Part shown: positions 25,852 through 34,523 of the stretch, in pieces | How positions within the stretch are numbered: position 1 is the stretch's first letter | Layout of the letters: every line of letters starts with the position of its first letter | NCBI GenBank assembly: GCA_013153895.1 | Contig: JAADDN010000005.1 | Span: 1 to 46,112, forward strand | DNA: 46,112 nt | Origin: Thermoproteota archaeon | GTDB taxonomy: Archaea > Thermoproteota > Thermoprotei > Thermoproteales > Thermocladiaceae | Reading direction: 5' to 3' | Program-made: the position numbers and the translations under genes | Notes under the pieces: generated by a model | What the model was told of the DNA's origin: nothing | The model's input: only the letters and a program-made list of their open reading frames with translations | Databases searched by the model: none

Positions 25852-26676
25852 ATGATTGCTCGACGCAGAATAATCATAGTAATATCAATAATTGTGGCAA
25901 CACTACTCATCTTAGGAGGGTACTTGACGTATCTACATAATGTTAAGAATGCTTATAGAGAACATACGTTAGTTGTCTTATGTGGAGCTGGCTTGATGAA
26001 GCCTATGAATGAGCTAGTAAAGATGTTCGAGAACAAGTATCATGTTAAGATAGAGGTAGACTATGGTGGAAGTGGTGAGCTATTTGCGAAGCTTGAGATG
26101 GGTATAGGAGACGTTTTTGTGCCTGGATCCTACTACTATATTAAGATAGCTCAGAAAAAGGGCCTAGTGATTCCGAACACGATAGTGAACATAACACTTC
26201 ACATACCTGTGATAGCAGTACCAGCAGGCAATCCAGCTCACATACGTTCGCTAAAGGACCTTCTTAGACCTGGAGTACGCATAGCTATAGGTAATCCTAA
26301 TGCTTGTGCTATAGGTAGGGTAACCATAAAGATATTTAAGAAGAATGGACTCTACAGTCTCTTCCTAGAGAAATTGAAACATGGCGAGATCGTTGAAGCA
26401 CCAACAGTAAATCAGCTTCTACTATACGTAGTGACAGGTCAGGTAGATGCTGCAATAATATGGGAAGATCTAGCAACATGGCCTCAGTCAAGAGGAAAGA
26501 TAGAGATCATACATATACCAGCAAAAGAAAACATTATAAAGACGATAGCTGCTGCAGTAACAATATATGCTGAGAAGAATGGAAACTTGAAAATTGCTGA
26601 GGAATTTGTAAGATTCATAAGCAGTTCTGAAGGATTAAAGATCTGGGAGAAGTGGGGTTTCAGACCATGCAGATAG
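25852..26676 (+). CDS. wtpA: Tungstate/molybdate ABC transporter substrate-binding protein (WtpA/ModA-like)
   Basis: A 274-residue lipid-less, membrane-anchored binding protein. It has an N-terminal helix (about residues 5-25) and then the oxyanion-binding fold with LVVLCGAGLMKPMNELVKMF (about 40-59), VDYGGSGELFAKLEMG, GDVFVPGS, and GNPNACAIGR followed by AIIWEDLA. The motif arrangement fits ModA/WtpA proteins that capture molybdate or tungstate outside the cell; choosing between the two metals from sequence is not possible, though tungstate is usual in hyperthermophilic archaea. The gene overlaps the permease gene. Confidence 0.88.
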   Translation: MIARRRIIIVISIIVATLLILGGYLTYLHNVKNAYREHTLVVLCGAGLMKPMNELVKMFENKYHVKIEVDYGGSGELFAKLEMGIGDVFVPGSYYYIKIAQKKGLVIPNTIVNITLHIPVIAVPAGNPAHIRSLKDLLRPGVRIAIGNPNACAIGRVTIKIFKKNGLYSLFLEKLKHGEIVEAPTVNQLLLYVVTGQVDAAIIWEDLATWPQSRGKIEIIHIPAKENIIKTIAAAVTIYAEKNGNLKIAEEFVRFISSSEGLKIWEKWGFRPCR

Positions 26677-27443
26677 GATTTAAACATCTATGCATAATGA
26701 TAGCTATCGTAATAGCACTAATACTATTCTCATCATTCCTATGCTTAATTGTTCTACCATCACCTAAAGAGATTATAGAATCATTAAGAAGTAGCGAGAT
26801 GATGTTCTCTCTCAAGTTAACGTTAATATCAGCACTCATATCAACAATACTGGTGATGATAGTTGGAACACCAGCAGCATATGCATTAGCTAGATTCTCC
26901 TTTCCTGGAAAGAAGATAATAATGACCATACTTGACCTACCAATAGCAATGCCTGAAGTCGTTCTTGGACTAGCTCTACTACTTCTCTTTGGAAAAACTC
27001 CTCTAGGAACGTTTCTCAAATATCTTGGAATAAGGGTAGTATTCACCAAGATTGGTGTTGTAGTAGCAGAGTTCTTTACAGCTCTACCATATGCTATGAG
27101 AACTCTCTACTCTACATTTGAGACCATAAGCGCTCGATATGAGCTAGTTGCAAGAAGCTTAGGATATGGAGCATTTGAAACTTTTATGAAGATTACTCTA
27201 CCTATGGCGAGAAGCGGTATCATAGCTGCACTAGTAATAGCATTTGCGAGAAGCGTAGGAACATTTGGAACAGTGCTCATACTTGCGGGAGGCACGTACA
27301 TGGTTACTGAGACTCTACCAGTGACTCTGTACCTGAACATGTCATATGGTAACCTAGGAATGGCAATAACGAGTGGTCTACTACTACTAGGAGTATCATT
27401 CATCACAATATACATGGTAGAGAGACTTGGAGGAAGAACATGA
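26667..27443 (+). CDS. wtpB: Tungstate/molybdate ABC transporter permease (WtpB/ModB-like)
   Basis: A 258-residue integral membrane protein with about six helices. It shows the family segment LDLPIAMPEVVLGLALLLL and the EAA loop (VARSLGYGAFETFMKITLPM, about residues 168-187) that docks on the ATPase. I use the ATG at 26667; an upstream GTG at 26652 would extend it by five residues and deepen the overlap with wtpA. The stop overlaps the ATPase start by 4 bases, so the three genes form a coupled operon. Confidence 0.9.
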   Translation: MQIGFKHLCIMIAIVIALILFSSFLCLIVLPSPKEIIESLRSSEMMFSLKLTLISALISTILVMIVGTPAAYALARFSFPGKKIIMTILDLPIAMPEVVLGLALLLLFGKTPLGTFLKYLGIRVVFTKIGVVVAEFFTALPYAMRTLYSTFETISARYELVARSLGYGAFETFMKITLPMARSGIIAALVIAFARSVGTFGTVLILAGGTYMVTETLPVTLYLNMSYGNLGMAITSGLLLLGVSFITIYMVERLGGRT

Positions 27444-28507
27444 AGAGCATCCTTCTAGTCAAGGATCTACACGTAGATCTAGGAGAGTTCAAGATTGAGG
27501 ACATAACGTTCACAGTAGATAGAGGAGACTATGTATGTGTGATAGGTCCAACAGGTTCAGGAAAGACCATACTCATAGAAACTATAGCAGGTCTCTATAA
27601 ACCAAAGAGAGGATCAATAATCTTAGATGGTGAAGATATAACAGATCTACCACCTGAGAAGAGAAATATTGGAATAGTATATCAAGACTATGCATTATTC
27701 CCACATATGACAGTGTTTGACAATATAGCATTTGGCCTAAAGAAGAGAATAAGCAAGAAGAGTGAGATAATTAGAGAAGTGAAGACGATAGCTCAAAAAT
27801 TAGGAATAGAACATATTCTTCATAGAAGACCAACTACTTTAAGCGGAGGAGAACAACAGAGAGTAGCATTAGCAAGAGCTCTCGTTGTCAGACCAAAATT
27901 ATTGTTAATGGATGAACCTTTCAGTGCACTAGACTTCAAAACTAGATCGAGATTAAGAAAGCTAGTTAGAGACGTAGTCTCCGAATATAATACGACAGTC
28001 ATACATGTTACTCACGATTTTGAAGATGTGTGGAGTCTAGCTAACAAGGTAATGGTGATGTATAGAGGAAGAATATTACAGTACGATACTGTTGAGGAGG
28101 TCTTTAATAGACCTTGTTCTGATTTTGTTGCAGATTTCATAGATATTAATGTTATGGAAGGTGTAGTCACATGTAGTAATGATAAAACTATAGTAAGAAT
28201 AGGGGATCTAGAGATAATGAGTAAGGACAAAGTTTATGAAGGAAGTAGAGTTAAAGTATTTATAAGACCTGAACGTGTATTAATTCTCAAGTATAGACCT
28301 GATAAAAAGTTTGAAAACATATTAGAAGGATTTGTGGAGAATATTGAGAATAGAGGAAGCATGATCTATGTATGGGCAAGAGTTAACAATATTCTCATGA
28401 AGTGTGCATTTACGCCCAATATTTTGAATATTGTTGATTTCAGGATAGGTGATAAAGTTTACCTATGTTTTAGAAGCGATGATGTGAGGCTGTTTGTCTT
28501 CTCTTAA
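27440..28507 (+). CDS. wtpC: Tungstate/molybdate ABC transporter ATPase (WtpC/ModC-like)
   Basis: The nucleotide-binding subunit. Seen: Walker A GPTGSGKT (about residues 36-43), Q-loop VYQDYALFPHMTVFDN, signature LSGGEQQRVALARAL, Walker B LLLMDEPFSALD and switch His in VIHVTHDFED. Residues after about 235 form a TOBE-like regulatory/ligand domain, consistent with 355 residues. The 3' end overlaps the convergent purB gene by 45 bases. Identification as oxyanion transporter rests on its neighbours, since CUT1-type ATPases look alike. Confidence 0.9.
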   Translation: MKSILLVKDLHVDLGEFKIEDITFTVDRGDYVCVIGPTGSGKTILIETIAGLYKPKRGSIILDGEDITDLPPEKRNIGIVYQDYALFPHMTVFDNIAFGLKKRISKKSEIIREVKTIAQKLGIEHILHRRPTTLSGGEQQRVALARALVVRPKLLLMDEPFSALDFKTRSRLRKLVRDVVSEYNTTVIHVTHDFEDVWSLANKVMVMYRGRILQYDTVEEVFNRPCSDFVADFIDINVMEGVVTCSNDKTIVRIGDLEIMSKDKVYEGSRVKVFIRPERVLILKYRPDKKFENILEGFVENIENRGSMIYVWARVNNILMKCAFTPNILNIVDFRIGDKVYLCFRSDDVRLFVFS

Positions 28508-29839
28508 GCTTTCTCTAGCTCTCTTCATCACTTCTGATGCATATTGTATAGCTCTCTCTATAAGATCTCTATAGTTTCCTAGATAGTTCTCAGGTCTTAT
28601 CATCTCTATCTCCTCTCTAGTAAGAATCTTACTTATCTCCTCATCTTCGAGAAGTGCTTCCTGTAGAGACTTCCCCTCTATGTACTTTCTCGTTATCTTT
28701 CTAAGCATCTCATGAGCTTTTCTTCTAGGTACTCCCTTCTTAATTAGAATATTCATCACCATCTCTGTGAGAGTAAAGTTTTTCAAAAGTTCAAGATTCT
28801 TCCTAATATTTTTCTCATTTATTGCAAGATTCTTCAATACCTTAATCATAGATATCAACATCTCGTCCAGTATCAGGAAGGCATGAGGTATGAGTATTCT
28901 CTCACAGCTGCTATTGGTCAAGTCTCTCTCATGCCAGAGTGGTATGTTCTCTAGTGCAGGTATTACGAGTCCTCTCAACATTTTTGCAAGTCCAGAAACT
29001 TTTTCTGATGTTACAGGATTAGCTTTATGAGGCATTGCTGAACTCCCAACTCTCTCAAAAGCTTCATACATCTCTCCTATCTCAGGTCTCGATAACTCTC
29101 TTATCTCGAGTGCAAGCCTATCAAGCTGTGAACCTATGATAGCTATTGCAGATATCAGGAAAGCAAAACCATCTCTCGGAGCTACTTGTGTAGATATTGC
29201 ATGAGGCTCTAGACCAAGCTTCTCTAGAGTCCTTCTTTCAACCTCTAGACCTTTCCCTTCCCAAGCAGCCATGGTTCCAACAGCTCCAGAGATCTTTCCA
29301 CGTACTACCATTCTCTCAGCATACATGAGTATCTCTAATCCTCTAGAGATCTCATACACGTAATTAGCAAATTTGAAGCCTAGAGTTATTGGAAGAGCGT
29401 GCTGTCCATGAGTTCTACCGATCATGACTAGGTCTGAGTACTTTCTAGCCTTATCAATCAACTCTTCTAAAAGCTCTATTACACGCCTCTTTATTATTCT
29501 TAATGCATCTCTTATAAGTAATGCCCATGTTGTATCAACTATATCGTAGCTTGTTGCACCATAATGAACAAATCTACATCCTGACTTCTCCTCTAGTAGG
29601 AAGGCTAGTCCAGCTATATCATGCCCTATCTTTCTCTCCATCTCATATACTTCTTCTGGTTTTACTTCAACATTTTTGACCTTCTCGCAGCATCCTTTTT
29701 CTGCTATTCCAAGCTCCTCTAGAGTACATACTAGCGCTCTTTCAACTTCAACGTACTTTCTCACTATATTTTCAACTCTAAATATGTTACGCATCTCCTC
29801 TGAGCCGTAACGCCAGTCTAGTGGACATACGTAGTCCAT
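28463..29839 (-). CDS. purB: Adenylosuccinate lyase
   Basis: Cleaves SAICAR and adenylosuccinate in purine synthesis, releasing fumarate. The fumarase/ASL signature GSSAMPHKANPVTSEK lies at about residues 266-281. Other marks are GATSYDIVDTTW, MIGRTHGQHALPITLG (catalytic His) and the N-terminal PLDWRYGSEEM. The 458-residue length is normal. The ATG at 29839 is preceded on the minus strand by an A/T-rich promoter region shared with the divergent winged-helix gene. purA follows that regulator, so AMP synthesis genes flank it. Confidence 0.96.
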   Translation of the reverse strand: MDYVCPLDWRYGSEEMRNIFRVENIVRKYVEVERALVCTLEELGIAEKGCCEKVKNVEVKPEEVYEMERKIGHDIAGLAFLLEEKSGCRFVHYGATSYDIVDTTWALLIRDALRIIKRRVIELLEELIDKARKYSDLVMIGRTHGQHALPITLGFKFANYVYEISRGLEILMYAERMVVRGKISGAVGTMAAWEGKGLEVERRTLEKLGLEPHAISTQVAPRDGFAFLISAIAIIGSQLDRLALEIRELSRPEIGEMYEAFERVGSSAMPHKANPVTSEKVSGLAKMLRGLVIPALENIPLWHERDLTNSSCERILIPHAFLILDEMLISMIKVLKNLAINEKNIRKNLELLKNFTLTEMVMNILIKKGVPRRKAHEMLRKITRKYIEGKSLQEALLEDEEISKILTREEIEMIRPENYLGNYRDLIERAIQYASEVMKRARESLREDKQPHIIASKT

Positions 29840-29985
29840 ATCTCGTCTAGACGTTGAGCATGTACTTATCGTTTAATTACTAAATTAAAAAGAGAAAGAG
29901 ATATGTAACATACTAATCAAAAAGTAGACCTTGACATAGTTCAACGGTTAAATATAGTTTAAGAAGAGATACTCACGGAAGAATC

Positions 29986-30822
29986 ATGTACAGTTGCACA
30001 GAACTCAAGACCCCAGACCTACCTAACTCCGCTCGATACATCATTACGTACCTCAAGTATAAGCATCTCGTCGAATGCGTTGACTCCGTAACATTTAGAG
30101 AATTAGTAGAAGGTACAGGTCTGTCCCCTAGAACCGTTAGAAAAGCAATATCCATGCTTCGTGATCTAGGTCTCATAAGAATAGTCAGAGATGTATCTCA
30201 TGGTAGAAGACACCTCTATCAGCTCAACTTTAAGAAATTAAGATCATTTGATGGAAATGGTGAGAGATCTGTTAACGCAGGAATATACTTGATAGATGTT
30301 GGGATAGGCTTAAGAAAGTTCATGAACCCTAAAGCTCTATCGGTACTATTCAATAGTGAGGTAGTGTTCCACACAGATAATGTTCCAGATCAAGTTCTAG
30401 ATCTTGTACCTGAAGGTACAGAAATATATCATGTATCTAAGCTTCAGAAGATGCTTCAGTCGATAGATGGTAAAGTTGCAACTATACTCATAGATGGTAT
30501 ATTAGATGAGGAGTATGCTAGAAGAATACCGGAGCTAGTTAAGTCAGTGTCAATAATAACATGTACATCACCTATCACATATGCTGCTGAGCTTCTAAGA
30601 TGTGGTAGATCTTGTAGAGTAATATTTAGGAGGACCCCAATACAGCTTCAGATACTATCAAGAAGACCTCTACGTCAGATTAATGGTGAGATCATAAAAT
30701 GTATAAAAGTAGAGTTATGTGGACCTAATAATGATAAGATATGTATTGAGGAGTGCTCTGTAGATCAATGTTTTACGTGTAATGACAATGTTGCTTACGT
30801 AATCTACGTGAGACCCTCATGA
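29986..30822 (+). CDS. Winged-helix transcriptional regulator between purB and purA
   Basis: A 278-residue protein whose N-terminus (about residues 15-80) is a winged helix-turn-helix: TFRELVEGTGLSPRTVRKAI then LRDLGLIRIVRD and a wing with HGRRHLYQL. The central region (about 95-200) has alternating beta and alpha segments suggesting a ligand-binding domain. The last 45 residues are Cys-rich (KCIKVELCG, then ICIEECSVDQCFTC), possibly a metal or iron-sulfur site. Being divergent from purB and upstream of purA, it may regulate AMP synthesis; that is inference. A TATA-like TTAAATATAG lies about 30-35 bases before the ATG. Confidence 0.7.
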   Translation: MYSCTELKTPDLPNSARYIITYLKYKHLVECVDSVTFRELVEGTGLSPRTVRKAISMLRDLGLIRIVRDVSHGRRHLYQLNFKKLRSFDGNGERSVNAGIYLIDVGIGLRKFMNPKALSVLFNSEVVFHTDNVPDQVLDLVPEGTEIYHVSKLQKMLQSIDGKVATILIDGILDEEYARRIPELVKSVSIITCTSPITYAAELLRCGRSCRVIFRRTPIQLQILSRRPLRQINGEIIKCIKVELCGPNNDKICIEECSVDQCFTCNDNVAYVIYVRPS

Positions 30823-30915
30823 GATCATTATTTTACGAACTTTACATATCTGACAGATCTCTAATATTTTAGGAAATATTTCTTAAGTTCTCTACATACT
30901 TATTCTAGGGAGATC

Positions 30916-31932
30916 GTGCCTGCAACAGTTGTAGTAGGTGGAGCATTTGGAGACGAAGGTAAAGGTAAGGTTGTTGCTTATCTAGCACTTGCAGACAAGC
31001 CCGCTGGAGCTGTGAGAACAGGAGCCATAAATGCTGGTCATACGGTAGTACATAAGGGAAGGATGTGGAAGCTCAGAATTGTTCCTTCAGCCTTCTTATC
31101 AGAGAACACTAAGCTATTTATTGCACCTGGAGCATTAACTAGAATAGACGTGTTTCTAAAAGAGGTTGAAGAGACAGGCGTTGAAGGTAGGATAATGATA
31201 GATGAGAAGACTGGAATAATAGAGGATAAGCACGTGAAGATGGAGAGAGAGAACGAGTATCTCATGAAGGTCATCGGATCAACAGGGCAGGGAGTTGGTG
31301 CAGCAATGGTTGAGAGAGTTCTAAGAGTTCTAAAACTTGCAAGAGACTTTCCTGAGCTTAAGAGATATGTTGGAGATACAGTAGCAATAGTGAACGATCT
31401 TCTTGATAAAGGTGAGATAGTTCTCGTAGAAGGTACTCAAGGAACATTCCTAAGCCTCTATCATGGAACATATCCATACGTTACATCTAGAGATGTCACA
31501 GCATCAGCTGTACTGAGCGAGGCAGGTATAGGACCTAGAAAAGTTGGAGACATAATACTCGTATTTAAAGCATATTGGACAAGAGTAGGAGCAGGAGAGC
31601 TGCCAGGAGAGCTACCACCAGAGGAGGCAGCAAAGAGAGGATGGGTAGAATATGGAACAGTTACAGGAAGACCGAGGAGAGTAGCACCATTTAACGTAGA
31701 GTGGGCTAAGAGAGCAATAATGTTAAACACACCTACACAGATAGCAATAACGAAGATAGATGCATTATTCCCAGAAGCTAAAGGTAAACGTAGATGGGAG
31801 GATCTACCAGTAGAGGCTAGAAGATGGATAGAGGACCTAGAAGACAAGTTGAAAGTTCCCATAACTCTGATAGGCACAGGAGAGGACGCCGAGGACATGG
31901 TAGATAGGAGAAGAGAGATATTCGGAAAATAG
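30916..31932 (+). CDS. purA: Adenylosuccinate synthetase (archaeal short form)
   Basis: GTP-dependent condensation of IMP with aspartate to adenylosuccinate. The P-loop-like GAFGDEGKGKVVAYL lies at residues 9-23, followed by INAGHTVV, IGSTGQGVG, VLVEGTQGTFLSL, GTYPYVTSRDVTA, GTVTGRPRRV and QIAITKIDALF. At 338 residues it is the shortened archaeal version of a usual 430-residue enzyme. The GTG start at 30916 gives the family N-terminus; a TATA-like TCTTAAGT is about 30 bases upstream. Confidence 0.96.
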   Translation: MPATVVVGGAFGDEGKGKVVAYLALADKPAGAVRTGAINAGHTVVHKGRMWKLRIVPSAFLSENTKLFIAPGALTRIDVFLKEVEETGVEGRIMIDEKTGIIEDKHVKMERENEYLMKVIGSTGQGVGAAMVERVLRVLKLARDFPELKRYVGDTVAIVNDLLDKGEIVLVEGTQGTFLSLYHGTYPYVTSRDVTASAVLSEAGIGPRKVGDIILVFKAYWTRVGAGELPGELPPEEAAKRGWVEYGTVTGRPRRVAPFNVEWAKRAIMLNTPTQIAITKIDALFPEAKGKRRWEDLPVEARRWIEDLEDKLKVPITLIGTGEDAEDMVDRRREIFGK

Positions 31933-31998
31933 TATTCAACCTGCATGGAACATGCACATACTCTTTTAATAATTCTTACATCATTACTAGACTAGGAG

Positions 31999-32586
31999 AT
32001 GGCATTAACAGTATTAAGAGGCTCAGCAAAGACCTGCATACCCGTAGAACGTTTCATAGAGGTCTTGAGAGATCATGGTATTGACTGCTCTATGATAGGT
32101 AACGTCATAATATGCGTAGGAGAGAACATATTCCTCTGGAGCTCAGGTATAGAGAGAACCTTAGAAGAGAGTAAGATCATTCCCGTTTTAGAGGATGGTC
32201 ATGCAAAGATAATGCATTTAATAACAAACCTCATAGAATCTGTAGATAAAAGAGATCATCTATCAAATATAAAGACTGTGAAAGAGATGATAAGCTACTG
32301 TACAAGCAATGTAGAGAGCGCACTTCTGTTAGATATTGCATTAAAAGAGCTTGAAGATTCTCTTAAATCTAGCTTAAACTCATGTATAATACTTCAGAGA
32401 ACAGATAACAACTTTTTAAGAATATTAGTTAAGAAGTGTTGTAGAGTTAAGAGAGTTGAGTTCTTACTAGTACTCGACTTAAAGAATAAAGATAATTCTA
32501 AAATGATATTAGACAAAATTTCTAACATTTTTAGAGATCTTGGTATTAAAGATATAAGATTCTTGAGAATTAAAGCAGAACTGTAG
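31999..32586 (+). CDS. Hypothetical protein, 195 residues
   Basis: Unrecognised. It has no signal peptide or membrane helix, six or more Cys scattered through the chain (for example KTCIPVERF, GIDCSMIGN, VKKCCRVKRV) without a regular spacing, and a helical middle (about residues 60-125). The last 50 residues look like a strand-helix-strand unit (EFLLVLDLKN ... LGIKDIRFLRI). AGGAG sits just before the ATG at 31999, like a ribosome binding site, and a TATA-like TCTTTTAATAATT lies about 35 bases upstream. It is downstream of purA, but the promoter suggests separate transcription. Confidence 0.6.
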   Translation: MALTVLRGSAKTCIPVERFIEVLRDHGIDCSMIGNVIICVGENIFLWSSGIERTLEESKIIPVLEDGHAKIMHLITNLIESVDKRDHLSNIKTVKEMISYCTSNVESALLLDIALKELEDSLKSSLNSCIILQRTDNNFLRILVKKCCRVKRVEFLLVLDLKNKDNSKMILDKISNIFRDLGIKDIRFLRIKAEL

Positions 32587-32606
32587 CTTTTACACATATA
32601 GGAAAC

Positions 32607-32617
32607 CTTAATATTTA
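32607..32617 (+). promoter_or_regulatory. TATA box for the FAD dehydrogenase gene
   Basis: CTTAATATTTA is centred 25 bases before the ATG at 32637 and 37 bases before the GTG at 32649. The spacing typical of this window points to the ATG at 32637 as the transcript 5' end. Confidence 0.5.
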
Positions 32618-32636
32618 GCTAGTGCGAGTTTTCTTC

Positions 32637-32648
32637 ATGGTCGATTAG
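32637..32648 (+). other. Three-codon leader frame (Met-Val-Asp-stop) in frame with the next gene
   Basis: ATG GTC GAT TAG runs directly into the GTG start at 32649 in the same frame. The ATG is where a leaderless transcript from the upstream TATA box would begin. Ribosomes starting there would terminate after three residues, immediately before the GTG. It may be a minimal regulatory leader frame, an amber mutation in an extended N-terminus, or chance. Confidence 0.4.
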
Positions 32649-34106
32649 GTGAAGTATGATGTAGTTATAGTAGGCGCAGGACCTGCCGGTCTCTTCGCAG
32701 CTTATGAGCTATGTACGAATCTTGAGAAGTCTTCTAGAAAGTTATCGATACTGCTCATAGATAAGGGAAGAAGAGCACTTGAGAGACAGTGTTATCTGAA
32801 GATTAAGGGTAAATGTATGAAGTGTAGGCCCTGTAACATAATGTGTGGTATTGGTGGTGCAGGTACTCTAAGTAGTGGAACTATAAATCTTAGACCTGAC
32901 ATAGGAGGAGATCTTCATGAGCTTATTGGTAGCTGGGATGTTGCTGAGAAACTTGTATACTATGTTGACTCAATATTTGTGAAATTTGGTGCACCTGATA
33001 GAGTATTTGACCCCAGCTGTGAAGAATTTAGAGAACTTCAGAGGAGGTTCGTTAAGGTTGGTGCTCAGCTCGTAAGAATAAGACAGAGACATATAGGTAC
33101 TGACAATACTCCCAAGATAATAGAGAACATGACCAGATACATAGAGTCTCATGACGTTAAGATAGCTACCTTAACAGAGGTGTTTGATGTAGAGAAGAGA
33201 GGAGATACAATAATAGTGAAGACTAGCAGAGGTGATGTAGAGTGTAATGTTGTTCTCATGGCTCCAGGTAGGTCAGGTGCTGAGTGGTTTAAGGAGGTTG
33301 CTAAGAAGCTTGGAATACAGCTTGAGCCTAATCCTCTAGACATTGGTGTTCGTGTTGAAGTACCATACTACGTAATGGAGCCTCTAACAAAGTTCTTCTT
33401 TGACCCGAAGATAATAATATATACTAAGACCTATGATGATAAGGTTAGAACATTCTGCACAAATCCTGGAGGTTTCGTCATAAGAGAGAACTATGATGAT
33501 GGTACTGTAGGAGTTAACGGTGAGACATATACAGACAGGAAGTCAAAGAACACAAACTTCGCTCTCTTAGTCAGCTTAAGATTAACAGATCCTCTAAGTG
33601 ATACTATTGAGTATGGTAAAGCTATTGCGAGAATGGTCACCAAGCTTGGTGATGGTAGACCAATAATACAGAGGCTAGGGGACTTGAGAGTAGGTAGAAG
33701 ATCTACCTGGGATAGAATACGTAGAAGCATAGTAGAACCAACATTGAAGGAGGTCGCTCCAGGAGATATAGCTCTAGCACTTCCTCATAGAGTAGTGACA
33801 GATCTCTTAGAAGCCTTAGATAGGATCGATGAGGTTATTCCAGGAGTAGCATCAAGCCATACTCTTCTCTATGCACCAGAGATAAAGTATTACAGTATGA
33901 GAGCAGTAGTAAACAGGTTTATGGAGACTACTGTAGAAAACATATTTGCTGCAGGTGATGGTGCTGGATTATCGAGAGGAATAAATATTGCAGCTGCTAC
34001 AGGAATAATAGCGGCATGGGGAATATTGAACAAGTTTGGTATTGAGATTACAAATCCACTATACGATGAATATGAGAAGGTAACTGCAGGAGTAGAGAGG
34101 ACTTAA
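32649..34106 (+). CDS. FAD-dependent dehydrogenase (COG2509-like)
   Basis: A 485-residue flavoprotein. The FAD-binding motif VVIVGAGPAGLFAAYEL lies at residues 5-21 and the closing motif NIFAAGDGAGLSRGI near 438-452. A Cys-rich insertion, CMKCRPCNIMCGIGGAG (about residues 57-73), follows the first motif and could bind an iron-sulfur cluster or zinc. Proteins of this kind are annotated as uncharacterised FAD-dependent dehydrogenases; the substrate is unknown. The GTG start at 32649 gives the family N-terminus. An in-frame TAG lies just before it (see the leader frame). It is followed by ribosomal protein L18e with its own promoter. Confidence 0.85.
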   Translation: MKYDVVIVGAGPAGLFAAYELCTNLEKSSRKLSILLIDKGRRALERQCYLKIKGKCMKCRPCNIMCGIGGAGTLSSGTINLRPDIGGDLHELIGSWDVAEKLVYYVDSIFVKFGAPDRVFDPSCEEFRELQRRFVKVGAQLVRIRQRHIGTDNTPKIIENMTRYIESHDVKIATLTEVFDVEKRGDTIIVKTSRGDVECNVVLMAPGRSGAEWFKEVAKKLGIQLEPNPLDIGVRVEVPYYVMEPLTKFFFDPKIIIYTKTYDDKVRTFCTNPGGFVIRENYDDGTVGVNGETYTDRKSKNTNFALLVSLRLTDPLSDTIEYGKAIARMVTKLGDGRPIIQRLGDLRVGRRSTWDRIRRSIVEPTLKEVAPGDIALALPHRVVTDLLEALDRIDEVIPGVASSHTLLYAPEIKYYSMRAVVNRFMETTVENIFAAGDGAGLSRGINIAAATGIIAAWGILNKFGIEITNPLYDEYEKVTAGVERT

Positions 34107-34111
34107 AAATA
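34102..34111 (+). promoter_or_regulatory. TATA box for rpl18e
   Basis: CTTAAAAATA is centred 28 bases before the L18e ATG at 34134 and overlaps the stop of the preceding FAD dehydrogenase gene. A leaderless transcript is predicted. Confidence 0.55.
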
Positions 34112-34133
34112 CCCTCAGAAACTATCACACGCC

Positions 34134-34508
34134 ATGCCAAGCTCTAGACCACCAACGGGACCAACAAACGAGAGATTGAGAATGTTAATTCGATTTCTCA
34201 GAAAAGCATCTAAAGAGAACAAAGCAAAGATATGGAGATACGTAGCTGAGCTACTTGAGAAGCCTAGGAGGAAGAGGATCGAGGTCAATGTTGGAAAACT
34301 TGAGAGACTCTGCACAGATGGTGACGTAGTAGTAATACCAGGAAAGTTGCTGGGAGACGGCGTCTTAACTAAGAAGATAACTGTTGCAGCATACGCATTC
34401 TCTAAGTCAGCATATGAGAAAGTTCTTCGTGCTGGTGGTAGACCAATATCAATACCTGACCTAGTTCGAGAGAATCCTAAAGGAAGTAACGTTAAAATAA
34501 TAATATAA
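34134..34508 (+). CDS. rpl18e: 50S ribosomal protein L18e
   Basis: A 124-residue ribosomal protein of the large subunit, shared by archaea and eukaryotes and related to bacterial L15. Recognised by the basic N-terminus, LIRFLRKASKENKAKIWRYV (about residues 18-37), VNVGKLERL, VVVIPGKLLGDGVLTKKITV and AYAFSKSAYEKV. It usually sits with L13 and S9 in archaea; here it stands alone between an FAD dehydrogenase and a cation exchanger gene, so the operon has been broken up. Confidence 0.95.
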   Translation: MPSSRPPTGPTNERLRMLIRFLRKASKENKAKIWRYVAELLEKPRRKRIEVNVGKLERLCTDGDVVVIPGKLLGDGVLTKKITVAAYAFSKSAYEKVLRAGGRPISIPDLVRENPKGSNVKIII

Positions 34509-34523
34509 AATTCACTTAAAGTA

